From NCBI GenBank assembly GCA_029298735.1, contig JANSLP010000304.1:1-39471 (forward strand): a DNA stretch of 39,471 nucleotides, read 5' to 3'. The notes below the pieces were generated by a model that saw only the letters and a list, made by a program, of their open reading frames with translations, did no database searches and was not told the origin of the DNA. This DNA is from Ophiostoma sp. CBS 140.51. Its lineage: Eukaryota > Ascomycota > Sordariomycetes > Ophiostomatales > Ophiostomataceae. A program made the position numbers and the translations under genes. This document shows, piece after piece, positions 11,266-21,428 of this stretch. The stretch's first letter is position 1; each line of letters starts with the position of its first letter.

Positions 11266-13294
11266 TTACCAGCCAAATGATTCATTGTGCCACCATACTG
11301 ACCGTCCACGATGCACCCATGTGGATACGGCCGCGCGCAGGTCCTGTACCAGAGCTTCCGGTCCGCACACCAACACGGCGACACGCTCTTCGCTGCCGTG
11401 GCGGAACACATCGTCAACAATCTGGTGGAAATCGGGCCGTTGCCGGTTTGATGCGCCAGGCGGCACAAAACGGCTGTGTGGTGAGGGAGGCGGGCGACGG
11501 TCATGAGGCGATGTCGCTTGTTGCTGCTGCTCACGGCAAAGCGCGGTCAGCTCGATAGCCGCCTCAGCAGCGCTACCTGCTGCACCTGCTGACGCCGATC
11601 CGGAACCGCCTGTCAAGAAGATGTGCACATTACGATCCTGCAACAAGCTGCGACCGCTCCCGTCCTGACCAGACACAACAGCCCAGGTGGCATCACCCGC
11701 ACCACGGACCGACCAGACGAGGTCGACCTTGAGGCTACCGCCATTCGGACTGGCAGCAGCTTCGTCGATGATGGAACGGTACAGTGGGACGACAAAGGTG
11801 GCACCAACACCGCCGGCCACCAGCAGAACACGGTCAAAGTTGTGTGGTGTCAGCTCAGGGAAGTAGGCCGACGAGCCGTATGGACCCTCAAGGTTGACAG
11901 GGATGGTGCTAGTGCTAGTATTCGCGGCCGCGTTCAGTTCATGACGTGAGACGGTGGGAATAGCCGGCGTAGTCTCGTCGTCATTATCCTCGTCGGCATC
12001 ATTATCGCCGCTCTTAGGAAGCTGGGCAGGACGGGCGTGGCGACAGAGCGCCGCCGACATGGGTCCCTTGCGAGCGCGGACCACGAGTGTCAAGTCACTC
12101 GTCTGATCGTTGACGGCGGCAATGGTAAAGGGGTTAAAGAGAAGCTCAAAGAGGATGTACGTCGGTGACAGCAAGTTGGTCGACGGCCGTGCCGAACCCG
12201 GAAGACTCATGTAAACATGGCTGCCAGGGTGCTTGCGGAACTTCTCAAGCTTGGAGAAGGGGATAGGTGCCGTCAGCCTTACAAGCTCTGTGCCTGGAAT
12301 AGTCTCGATGTGTGCTTCTGTCGTCACGGTGCGGATCTTGCGCATAGTCAGGTCGGCAATGAGCAACAGCAGGGCCGCAGCAACATAGTTGCTGGCATGT
12401 TTCGCGTGGAACAAGACTAGGGCCGGAAGTGCAAAAGCAACAGCGACATGAGTGATAAAAAAGACACGGTATGACCAGCGGCGCACGAATGCCAGTGCAG
12501 TTGTAGTGAGCAGCGTCATGCTAATAATGGCGGCAGTGCCCAGAGCAATAACAGGCCGCAAGAAGCGCTGCCAGAAATTGCCCATGTAGGCAAAGTAGTT
12601 GAGGTAAAAGACGGCATGCAGGATCAGCACACTGTACACGACGGCGCCTAGCATGCGGTGCCAGCGGTTGACCTGCTCATGAGAGGTGCCAAAGATCGCC
12701 AGCACAGGGCTGACATGGCGAAGAGCCAGGATGTACTGCAAGGGGAGCTGGGAAATACCAATGATACCAAAGCGTTTTGTAAGATGCATGTAGTCTCGTT
12801 GTGTTAGTATCAAGCATATTGGGTTACCAAACATTGCCACCACTGGAGAACATACCTCTTCCAGTCTCGACAACACAAAGAACCAGAAGGATGGCCATCC
12901 ACAAGCCGCCACCGACCCAAAGATCACGCTGTCCGAGGCCTTGTCCAAAGATCACAACGTCGTCGGACAGCCACCACTTGGCACGGCGGAACCAGGTCTC
13001 CCAACTGCCACGGGCGGTCAGACGGCGCGACTTGAGCGAGGGCGAGTCGGGGATGACGTCGTAGCGGGCGTTGGAGGATGGCGATCCTGCCGAGCCTACG
13101 GAGGAGCCACTGCGGCTTTGGGCATAGCGTGTGCGTACAAAGCCAACAGCCCAGACAACGATGCGCACGAGGAGCATCGCGACCATTGGCGAGACGGACA
13201 GCAGGGCGCCGTAGTGGCCATAGCGATCGAGGACTAGACGACGTGTATGGCGCTCCTCGGGAGTCAACTCTTGAAACTCCCACGGCCAAGCCAT
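11266..13294 (-). CDS. Ferric-reductase-like transmembrane oxidoreductase
   Basis: FRE/NOX-type flavocytochrome that moves electrons from NADPH through FAD and two hemes across a membrane, typically to reduce Fe(III) or Cu(II) outside the cell. Exons 13294-12856 and 12794-11266 give 655 residues. The intron (GTATGT donor, TACTAAC branch point, ACGAG acceptor) joins VETGR to DYMHLTKRFG. Membrane helices begin in exon 1 (SPMVAMLLVRIVVWAVGFV). The bis-heme pairs are intact: His192/His206 and His262/His276, both H-x13-H. The FAD-binding motif is HPGSHVYMSLPG (about 337) and the NADPH motif is LLVAGGVGATFVVPLY (about 475). The C-terminus, HNESFGW, has the family's usual aromatic end. Residues 70-115 carry a hydrophilic Ser-rich loop, and another acidic loop sits between the FAD and NADPH motifs. 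The substrate metal cannot be told from the sequence; a NADPH oxidase is less likely given the soluble-domain motifs. Confidence 0.9.
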
Positions 13295-13397
13295 GTTTGT
13301 TGGCGTTGGTTAGTGAGACGGGAGATGCGATGCGAAACGGGAGGAGTGAAGCGATGCAGGCAAAAACGTTGCGACGAGAGGTGAGGTGAGCAAAGCA

Positions 13398-13410
13398 AGA
13401 TAATCTATCA
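13398..13410. promoter_or_regulatory. Paired GATA-type sites upstream of reductase
   Basis: AGATAA (13398-13403) and CTATCA (TGATAG on the other strand, 13405-13410) lie about 110 bp from the reductase start. Fungal iron-uptake genes are commonly repressed by a GATA factor of the SreA/Sre/Urbs1 type that prefers ATCWGATAA. The match here is to the GATA core only, so iron control is an inference. Confidence 0.3.
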
Positions 13411-13824
13411 GCCGCTCACAGCAACCCCATGATAAGATGAAAAGTGAAAATTCGAAATTCGTTTTCTTTTTCTGGTTTTGTCGGTTGTCGTCTCTTTGTG
13501 AACTTTCAGACTGTCGAGCTGGCTATCTCCTTTCGGATCGACGTTTTGAACTGTTTCCACCTGTCTCGTGCTCAATTGACGGCGGCCCTGGGGTGCAAGG
13601 CTGTTAACATTGAATAAGAGAAAATATGGGCTGTCCTCGCGGGAAAAGATGCCATCTTGCAACAAGATCCAGGCGGCTGGCAGGTGGCTTGTCTTAGCTG
13701 GGGAAAGGACAGAGTAGGGACGGAGCTCGGTGCATGCGTTCGTGGGTGGCTCCTGCCGCCAAAAGCGTCGAGATTGCGTGCGCCAAATCGGGCATTTCCA
13801 GGGGAGCTGACGTAGAAACGGCCG

Positions 13825-13832
13825 CTGATTGG
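13825..13832 (-). promoter_or_regulatory. CCAATCAG box (Hap/CBC type)
   Basis: The minus strand reads CCAATCAG, about 530 bp upstream of the reductase ATG. The same octamer occurs in the kgd2 promoter at 36577. CCAAT-binding complex and HapX jointly control iron-using genes in filamentous fungi, so a site shared by these two promoters would make sense, but binding is not shown. Confidence 0.35.
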
Positions 13833-14463
13833 CTGGGCTGGCTTTTCTGGACGCCAGCGACCTGTCGCGCAAGGCTTGGACTTGGCTTAATACGGCAAAT
13901 AGGTGCCGCCTGTGCGGTACACATGTGCCGCTGGAGCAGAAGAACACGTCGTCCTTGGGTCGAGCCTGCCCTGATTTGTAACGCGGACTCGTGGGCTTCG
14001 GTGTCCGACTCGGGGCAATCCACTGAGAACGCAAGGAAGGAGCTCTAAGTCGCTCTTGACGAATTTCCATTTTGGGAAAGCACCTTCCCATCCACCACAC
14101 AAGACAGACCCTCCTATTATCGGACAGGATATCTTAATACTTCGTCTTGTCAGTATACAACGACAAATCAACGTTTCTTTGTGCTCCGTATCCCGAAACA
14201 CACAACCAACGAAACGGCAAGCCTCGACACACGAAAATGCAAGCGCATGCCGTAGAACAAACCGGTACGCCTCGCCGGTCCACTGTCGGCTGCGGATAAG
14301 CCGCGCTCACTGTGAGCGCTTATGAGCGGCACTTTTAAAAAGAATCCGACAACTTCTTTTCTGGAGATCCTTTTAAAAACATTTTCCCTCCTTCAAACTG
14401 TCGATTCAATCCCCCAAGTACTTCGCTTTACAACCACATCACTACCACATCACCACCACCGCC

Positions 14464-15019
14464 ATGCCCTCCAAGGAAGCTGTCCTCACGGCCAATGCGC
14501 CGGCCCCGCTGCCTGTCCTCTCGCAGGCCATCAAGTCGAATAGCATGGTCTACTGCTCTGGCCAGGTCGGCACGGACCCCAAGACGGGCCAGATGGCCGA
14601 GGGCACCGTCCAGGACCGGGCGGTAAGTAAATAGGGGAGGATGAAGTAAAAAGCCAGGAGAGACTCAATAGAAAGCCCGGGATGGCATAACAGGTCACAC
14701 GACACTAACGCGTCACAGAGACAAGTCTTGAAGAACCTCAGCGCCGTTCTTGAGGCTGCCGGTACTAACCTGGACAACGTCGTCAAGGTGAACATCTTCC
14801 TTACATCCATGGCCGACTTTGCCGCTGTCAACGAGGTCTACGCCGAGTTCTTCAGCTCTGATCCCAAGCCGGTGAGTCCAATCCTGCAGCAAATTCGTAC
14901 AACTCATGTTTTACAACATACTTACTGACCATTCCTCTTCGCAGTGCCGCACGTGTGTTGCCGTTCACCAGCTGCCCCGCGGAACGGACGTCGAGATCGA
15001 GTGCACTGCTGCTTTGTAG
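14464..15019 (+). CDS. mmf1: RidA/YjgF/Mmf1-family enamine/imine deaminase
   Basis: Small trimeric enzyme that hydrolyses reactive enamine/imine intermediates (such as 2-aminoacrylate) released by PLP enzymes. Three exons, 14464-14622, 14719-14871 and 14945-15019, give 128 residues, the normal family length. Both introns are phase 0, with GTAAGT and GTGAGT donors and a CACTAAC branch point in the first. Family motifs are continuous after splicing: MVYCSGQVGTDPKTG, VLKNLSAVLEAAG, VVKVNIFLTSMADF and CRTCVAVHQLPRGTDVEIE. Arg106 in the last block corresponds to the conserved catalytic arginine. The protein starts MPSKEAVLTANAPAPLP with no clear mitochondrial presequence, so it may be cytosolic (Hmf1-like) rather than the mitochondrial paralogue; the symbol is given for the family only. 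Confidence 0.95.
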
Positions 15020-15695
15020 AGTTCTCCCTTACTATCATGGCCTTGTTGATGCTGAGTCTAGCTGGAAAATATAAAACAACTATGAACAGAGATATAATAC
15101 CATTGACCGGACATATTTCAGTCCATCGCTCGAAAGATGTTCGTGGCTTGAATTGCTCATCGTGGGGAATAAAGAGTCAGTTAAAACTGTGTATATATCC
15201 AATCATCACCAAAATCAACACTAAAGGCACTGTATACACCGAACCACCGAGATGCCTCGAAACGGGCAATTGGCTTGCACTATTAACTCGGAAGATACCC
15301 AATATATTCGGATATGAATCGAAAACACAAAAAAACTCAAGAATACAGATTTGCTCCCCAACACGCGGCAGTTGCACGTGTAAATCGATCCGTGCCGTAT
15401 TGCTGCATATACCACTCACTAACACGTTCCTTGGGCCGCGGAAAGGGCTGAAACTGTGACGCTCTCAACGCCCAAGACACCTTGACGTAAGAGTCAGAAC
15501 GCGCCTACCCACTTTTTCCTACCCCAGACCGTTTCCAGCTTTTTCATTTGTCCCCTGTTCCAGACACCTAAAAATTATTTACAGCGTCGACTTTCTGTCC
15601 TCAAATTGATCATCCACTCATCCCCAACATCTTTTTTACAGAAACGAGAGCAACAAGCCAACCACCATCGACAACAACTCCCGACAGGCGATGCC
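15020..15695. other. Intergenic, RidA 3' / LETM1-like promoter
   Basis: Contains the presumed RidA 3' UTR and the upstream region of the next plus-strand gene. A CACGTG lies at 15375-15380, about 315 bp before the next start. No gene seen. Confidence 0.6.
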
Positions 15696-15699
15696 ATGA
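15691..15699 (+). promoter_or_regulatory. Two-codon upstream ORF overlapping the LETM1-like start
   Basis: ATGCCATGA encodes Met-Pro-stop, and its TGA overlaps the ATG at 15696 (ATGA) in another frame. A ribosome initiating at the first ATG would stop at the second, where it could reinitiate or bypass. This could damp translation if the leader extends this far. Confidence 0.4.
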
Positions 15700-16916
15700 C
15701 ACCCACAACGCAATTGTGCGCTGCCCGCGCCACCATATTCTCCCCCATAGCCAATGGCCGCACAATCGCCACGGCCATCAGCTCCAGCAAGCAGCAGCAG
15801 CCGTTGGGCTTCAGCTTCATGCGCTCTGTAGTAGCCGCCTACAGCAGCAGCTTCCACAGCAGCGCCCGTCCTCTCTCAACACGGTTGACGACGACAAAGC
15901 CTCTATTGATGACTGCCTCACACATCCGTACGCGTTACACTCCGCCATCAACTGCCTTTGTTGGCCCCCTCATCGCCGTCCGTCCGGCATCCTCCTCTTC
16001 TTCGGCCTCAACCTCTTCCTCAACCTCCCACTCCGATAACAGCGCCGTCGCCGTCACGGCCTCCTCCCTCACGCCCTCTGCGGCTAACCCTCCACACACC
16101 ACGCGCCCGCCCCCACTGGTGCTGCCCGAACGCAAGCCCGATGCGTCGACCTTTAGCCACCTGTTGGCCACAGGCAAAGCTTACCTCGCCTTCTACAAGA
16201 CGGGTCTGCGCTACTTGTTTGCCAACACAAAGCTCGTGCGCGCCATGGACGCCAACAATGACACCGCCGACGCTGTGAAAGCCGGCCACGCGACCCGTTC
16301 GGACCTGCTGTTGCGCCGCCGCTGGGGCCACGACATGCGCCGCCTGCCGCTGTTTGGTCTGCTGCTGCTGATCTGCGGCGAGTTCACACCGTTTGTCGTG
16401 CTGGTTTTCCCTCACGTGGTGCCGTACCCGTGCCGGATCCCCAAGCAGGTCGAGAAGCTGCGGCGGGATGTTGAGAACCGGCGGAGTGAGGCGTTCAAGA
16501 CGTACGGACAGACAGTGGCGGTGTCCAACGATGCACACGCCGAGACCGCCACAAATCTGCTCGTCAGCCGCAGCCTGGGCCTCGTGGCTCCCTTTTGGGA
16601 CCGCATTGGCCTTCTGAGCGCCGCCCCAGGGCTTGCCACACGCGCTGTCGAGCGCCGCCTCGCCTACTTGACCGAGGACGACACCTTGCTCCGCCAGGCG
16701 GGCGGCGTGCCGGCCCTGGAGCCCGATGAGGTTTTCCTGGCCAGCGCTGACCGTGGTCTCGATGTGCTGGGCCAAGACGAGGGTCATCTGCGCGAGGAGC
16801 TCGTGCGGTGGCTGCAGCTGACCCGGCCGCGGAGTAGCGACGGCGACAACAGCCAGGTCCATGACCAGATGCTCACTCTGCTTTCGAGACGGCCGGAGGC
16901 ATGGCCTTCCAAGTAA
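15696..16916 (+). CDS. LETM1-domain mitochondrial inner membrane protein
   Basis: Single exon, 406 residues. LETM1/Mdm38-family proteins sit in the mitochondrial inner membrane, bind ribosomes on the matrix side and affect K+/H+ exchange and membrane protein biogenesis. The first 110 or so residues are rich in Ser, Ala, Thr and Arg with almost no acids, as in a mitochondrial presequence. A Ser/Pro linker follows. The LETM1-like region begins at about 155 (AYLAFYKTGLRYLFANTKLV), continues with RRRWGHDMRRLP and a membrane segment LFGLLLLICGEFTPFVVLVF at about 212-232, then PYPCRIPKQVEKLRRD. At this length it resembles the short LETMD1-type members rather than Letm1/Mdm38 with long coiled coils and EF hands. 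The frame is open upstream to 15606 but has no earlier in-frame ATG. No intron is needed. Confidence 0.85.
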   Translation: MTPTTQLCAARATIFSPIANGRTIATAISSSKQQQPLGFSFMRSVVAAYSSSFHSSARPLSTRLTTTKPLLMTASHIRTRYTPPSTAFVGPLIAVRPASSSSSASTSSSTSHSDNSAVAVTASSLTPSAANPPHTTRPPPLVLPERKPDASTFSHLLATGKAYLAFYKTGLRYLFANTKLVRAMDANNDTADAVKAGHATRSDLLLRRRWGHDMRRLPLFGLLLLICGEFTPFVVLVFPHVVPYPCRIPKQVEKLRRDVENRRSEAFKTYGQTVAVSNDAHAETATNLLVSRSLGLVAPFWDRIGLLSAAPGLATRAVERRLAYLTEDDTLLRQAGGVPALEPDEVFLASADRGLDVLGQDEGHLREELVRWLQLTRPRSSDGDNSQVHDQMLTLLSRRPEAWPSK

Positions 16917-17368
16917 AGGCAGCCAAAGGCAGAGGCAGAAGATAGACTCATGACACATTGACATCAATGTGCATGTTTCTTGTATTATATTTTTCCCACT
17001 TCGTTTTTATCTGTTGTTGTCCTGCGTTTATCCAGCACAAAAAGGCATAGATATCTAGAAAATCTAGAAAAGAGACAGAGGGAGCATACTTGGATGGACA
17101 GAGAACGGGGGAGGCAATACGGATCTGGGTCTATTTACAGCACGCTTCATTACACCGGGATACGATGGGGTTACAAAAATCATAACCCCCTAGGAGATAC
17201 ATATACGGAACGGGGATTTGCGTCACTCATTTCTTACTTTTTATAATCTTCATTTTCTTTTTCTTTTCTCTACTTTTCCTTTTCATAAATGAATCATCAC
17301 TTTGCAGTCAGAATTCCACTACATTCAATCAAACATTTTCTCGTGATATCCACGTAGACTGATATACT
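16917..17368. other. Convergent 3' region
   Basis: Tail-to-tail spacer between the LETM1-like gene and the Nab3-like gene. It is AT-richer than the flanks, with T-rich 3' UTR-like stretches at about 16980 and 17230-17290. No gene seen. Confidence 0.6.
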
Positions 17369-20300
17369 TCACTGCCGAGACTGGGCAAAATGGGCCATCA
17401 GAGCCTGGATGGACTGCTCGTCAAGCCCCTGTGGCAGCGCCGTCTGATATCCGGGCGCAGGAGGTGCGCCATACGGAGCAGGTGCTGATCCATAAGCAAA
17501 GGCTGCAGCGGGCGCAGGAGGAGTACCAGCAGCAGCACCGAGTGTGCCCAGCAAAGCTGCGAGTTGGGCCTCTTGTGAAGCATTGCCGGATACTGCGTAC
17601 TGGGGAGCTGCAGGCGGCTGTCCACAAGTCGGGGTTGCTTGTGGTGCTTGTGGTGCCTGTATGGCGCTGAGAAGCTGCGCCAAGGTGGCATTGTCGAGCT
17701 GCCCAACCAGCGAAGCCAAGTCAATACCATTACCAGGTGCCACAGTGGTGGGTGGGGGTGCATATGGCTGGCTGAAGCTGGGTGCGGCTTGGTAGCCCTG
17801 AGAATAAGGCGGTTGGTGTGGCGGATATCGCGGAGCTTGTTGGGCCGCGGTGGCCGACTTGGCCCGAACAACAACATCGGCAGCAACAGATGGTGTGAGG
17901 TCTTGGTAGCCATCGAACCGTATGTTGCTAACGCCGCCCAGGCGGTTAAAAACCTGCACTGGGATTGTGCCATTGGCCTGTGACCGTGTATCAAGGTCAA
18001 CAACGGCAGTGACCCCTTCCAGGACGTGGACTTGGATGATAGAATCGCGCGGTGGCGTATGAGGCGTCAAGAGAATGACGTCCGTCTTCAGACCACGCTC
18101 GTGGAACGGTACCTGTACCCACTTGATGAACTCACGATCCAGCCCCTGCGCAACAAGGAGCTGCACATCGGGCACATCGCTGCCGTACCGGGTCTTGAGG
18201 GCATCCGCGTTGCCATGGCCACTGCTGTCCCTGTTTCGGCCATATGGACTCGGCGAGCGACGGGAGCGATAACCTCTGCCATCTCCATGGCTGCCATGCC
18301 GGCTTGGAGAGCGCGAACGATCCCGCGAACGGCGGCTATAGTCATCACGGCCCCCTCGGCCCCGACCATACGAGTCACTGCGTCCATGCCCATGGTGAGG
18401 AGACATACCATGTCCGTTGGGCGAGCCTGCGTAATGGTCATCTCTCGAGCGGCGGCTGTTGTCTTGACCACGGCCATCGTAACGGTCTCCATCTCGGTCA
18501 CGTCCGCCCCGGTTCTTTGCCCGTTCGGGTGAACGGTCCTTGCCACCTCTTGCACGGTCGTTTTCACGGCCGACTAGTCCACTTTCCCTCTCGCGACCCT
18601 TGGTAATTTGTGGAAGCTTGGAGATTTCCAAGTCTGGTGTTGTTAGCAATACGTCTTGTGGAGTGCAAGTCACGGAGTACTAGTGAGGAAAACGTACGGA
18701 TCTTGCGTCCTTTGATCTCAACGCCTTCAAGCTCCCTCATAGCAGCCGAAGCCTCAGCCGCTGAGTGGTACTGAACAAATCCATAGGCGGACTTGATGGC
18801 AATCTGTGCAAGGCGTCCATAGCGGTGAAAGTGCTCAAAGACATCCCGCTTGCTGACTCTCTCCTGTGACAAATTGCCTGTACAAACGTTAGATATCTTT
18901 CTCTCAACGCGCAATGGGAAATAAGGGAACATACCAACAAACATGCGCGAGCCCTCGGGAAACGCCTCCCATTTTCCCTCCGCAACATGTATCTTCTCTT
19001 CATTCAAGAACGCATGGTAAGCCCGGTCTACAGCGGCCCTTTCGCGATTGTTGTTTGCCTGGCGAGGAGCCGTCGGGGGCTGGCCCTGGCCCTGAGCAGC
19101 ACGAGCGGCCGCCTGTGCGCGTCGACCACCGGCAGCTGCAGGGAACTGCGGCGGGATGCCATGGGGGACGGTCCCGGCTGCGCTGACTTTAGGTGCGTTG
19201 GGCAGGTTGGGATTGTTTGCAAATCTTCCCGTCATACGCGCAGGGCCAGTGGGCGGCCGTGGGAAGGGGTTAGCAGGGCCTTTGGGTGCTCCAATAGGAA
19301 CCTGTGATCCTGTAACCGTAATAAGCGGCTTGGCAGTATCCTTTGCAGCATTGCCTGAAATTGCATCAATCATCTTGTCAAAGTCAATACCTGGGCCACT
19401 GTCGTTTGTGGTGGAGGCAGATGTTGCCGATGTGGCCTGGGCCTGGATGGAAGACGTGAACGACGATTCAGTAGGAGCACTGGGCTGGATGTCGCCTAGC
19501 TCTCCGGTGTCCATCATCGCGATATCATCAATGTAGGGAAGAGGAGATGAAGAGCTGGCGCCGTTTTGGGCAGCAGAAGCTGAATCCTCGACATCGGCGT
19601 CAACATCAGCATCCTCTTCGACAATCTCACCATCTTCTTCGGCATCATTGTCATCAACGAGCGGTATATATGAAGCAGCCTCCGTCTCAACTTCGGGCGC
19701 GACGGCTTGTGATGGTGCGTCGGCAGAAGCATCGGGGGCGGAAGGCTCATCATCGGCAGCGGCGGCAGCGGCAGCATCGACAGCATCGACAGCATCGACA
19801 GCACTCCCTTGGTCTGCATCAGGCTGTGACTCTTTAGTTGCTGCTTGTGCAATGGGCTCTGTAGGCGGTGTGGACTCTGCGGGCACTGTACCGGGCACAG
19901 CTTCGTCAGCGGCTGATGGTTGCGCTTCTGTTGAGCCTTCGTTGACTTCAGCCTTGTTTTCATCGGCGGCATCAGCTGCCTTGACGTCATCGGCGTCGGG
20001 GTCGTTGCCAGCCTCTTGTGTGTTACTTGCATAAGCTTCATCACTTGCATCGACAGCATTGTCGACGGCTTCGGCTTCGGCATCAGTGTCAGCGTCAGCA
20101 CCAACTTTAACACCAGCTCTAGCATCGGCTTCGGCTTCATGTGTCGCGTCATTCACTTCGTCTTGTTGCTCTGCTCCATCAACTGTGGCGACTGTGTGTT
20201 CGGCGGTATTCAACACGACTTCACCTTCACCTTCGCTGTACAGATCATCATCGTCATCTTCGGGGAGCTCTCCGGGCAATGTCTCCCCATTGGCAATGGC

Positions 20301-20399
20301 AGCATCGACATCGGCATTGACGGCGGCAGGGATAGCAGTGATGGCAGCATCGGGAGATGGTGCGGCCTCATCAGGAGGTGCTTCGGGTATCGAGGACAT
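17369..20399 (-). CDS. nab3: Nab3-like RNA-binding protein (transcription termination)
   Basis: In yeast, Nab3 acts with Nrd1 and Sen1 to end transcription of short non-coding RNAs in the nucleus. Exons 20399-18935, 18877-18698 and 18633-17369 give 969 residues. The introns are 57 and 64 bp (GTATGT and GTACGT donors; the second has a TGCTAAC branch point). Splicing restores one RRM at about 485-556: RMFVG/NLSQERVSKRDVF, AQIAIKSAYGFVQYHS and GRKI/HLEISKLP. Before it lies a long acidic Ala/Asp/Glu-rich region starting MSSIPEAPPDEAAPSPDAA, with an AVD-type repeat. After it comes an Arg/Ser/Gly-rich segment (about 560-690), a conserved globular block at about 698-803 (DVQLLVAQGLDREFIKWVQ, VFNRLGGVSNIRFDGYQD), and a Gln/Pro/Ala-rich tail (from about 810) ending in LDEQSIQALMAHFAQSRQ. 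The Nab3 call rests on the RRM sequence and the acidic / RRM / Q-rich order. The RS-like linker is more prominent than I would expect. Confidence 0.85.
19772..19803. repeat. 9-bp tandem repeat inside nab3
   Basis: CAGCATCGA repeated about 3.5 times in register with the reading frame, giving repeated Ala-Val-Asp in the acidic region of the Nab3-like protein. Such repeats vary easily in copy number without breaking the frame. Confidence 0.85.
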
Positions 20400-21428
20400 T
20401 GTGAATAGGACGAATATGTGACGCTGCAGGCAAAGAGATGGTATAGAGCGGAAGGCGGCTCCGAATAGACTCAAATAAAGGACAAAACGCGGCAAAGTGG
20501 GGCCGCTTGTGAGGGAACGCAAAGTAGAGGTTGAGTGTTGCAGACAGGACAGATGTGATAGAAAGGCGAGACGTGTGCGCGGATTGCACAGAGGCAGCAG
20601 GTCTTACGACGAGAGAGGGCGGGCGTTTGGTCTTGAGTTTTGTTGCTTGTGAATCTGAGGACAGGTGACAAGTGATTCACAAGTGAGAAAGAGACGGCAA
20701 TAGGGCAACTGGGCGTGAGATGGACAACAGACGGGCAACAACGACACGGTTTTTTTGGTGTTATACGAATAACAAGGAAGGAGATGGTCAGAGAAATAGG
20801 GCGGCCAGGAGAGGCAGGAACGATCGATGGCGGCTTGGTTGCAAACAAGGAAGGCGCGATGGGCGGGAAGAGCGATGGGCGAGATGGATAGCGACAGGCG
20901 AAAAGCGAGCAAAGAGCGAGTCGCGCTGATTACGTTTGATGCAGCGAGCCAAGAGACGGTCGCGAGACGGAAGTAAAATAGATTAAGATAAAATAAGCGG
21001 TAGCGACAGCGATGGCGATACCCTGCGTGTCGAATGGCAGCGCAAAGAAGTCGTGTCGCGATATTAGACAGATTGGGTTCTAAAAGAAAGGAAGTCGCGA
21101 CAAAATTAGGAAAGAGGGGAGGCTTTAAAGAAGAAAAAAGCTCTGGCAAGAAGGACCAGCCACGCACACTAACGCTGATCAGCGTGAATTAGCCGACAGC
21201 TCACTAACAGGCACCAACAGCCGCCTACAGCTCTAGAGCGGTCCACTATCAAAAACCAGGTCGCGTTCCGTTCACACGTCTAAAACTTGACGTCTTTGTG
21301 CTCATACGACTTTGACTGACGAACCAAACCAAAAAGTTCTACAATCTGATCCAAGTATCATTTTTGTCTAAATTATTTGCATGCTCGAATGATATGCCAT
21401 CAAAACTCGCTAATATGTGTCGCTCCAC
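20400..21428. other. Intergenic, nab3 promoter / cystathionine gamma-synthase 3' end
   Basis: Upstream region of the minus-strand Nab3-like gene. It contains a perfect 14-bp palindrome at 21172-21185. Open frames such as 20604-21167 (minus) are Phe/Leu/Ser-rich translations without family resemblance. Confidence 0.6.
21172..21185. repeat. Perfect 14-bp palindrome
   Basis: ACGCTGATCAGCGT is its own reverse complement. It lies about 770 bp upstream of the Nab3-like start and 240 bp beyond the 3' end of the next gene. It could be a site for a dimeric regulator, or chance. Confidence 0.5.

Larger units (their letters stand above)
13295..14463. other. Divergent promoter region, reductase / RidA
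   Basis: Shared upstream region. Near the reductase are two GATA-type sites (13398-13403 and 13405-13410), and in the middle a CCAATCAG on the minus strand (13825-13832). A C/T-rich leader with CACCACC repeats runs up to the RidA ATG. The minus-strand frame 13408-14100 is open for 230 codons without an ATG at its limit and has no recognisable domain; I do not call it. Confidence 0.6.

Noticed and set aside
13408..14100. 230-codon minus-strand frame in the reductase-RidA promoter
   Set aside because: No ATG at its limit, unstructured translation, and it sits where a divergent promoter with CCAAT and GATA sites is expected.
14944..15459. 171-codon plus-strand frame after RidA exon 2
   Set aside because: It begins inside RidA exon 3 in another frame and runs through AT-rich 3' sequence; no domain.
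18026..18532. 168-codon plus-strand frame opposite the Arg/Ser-rich part of nab3
   Set aside because: Low-complexity complement of the RS/RG segment; not an independent gene.
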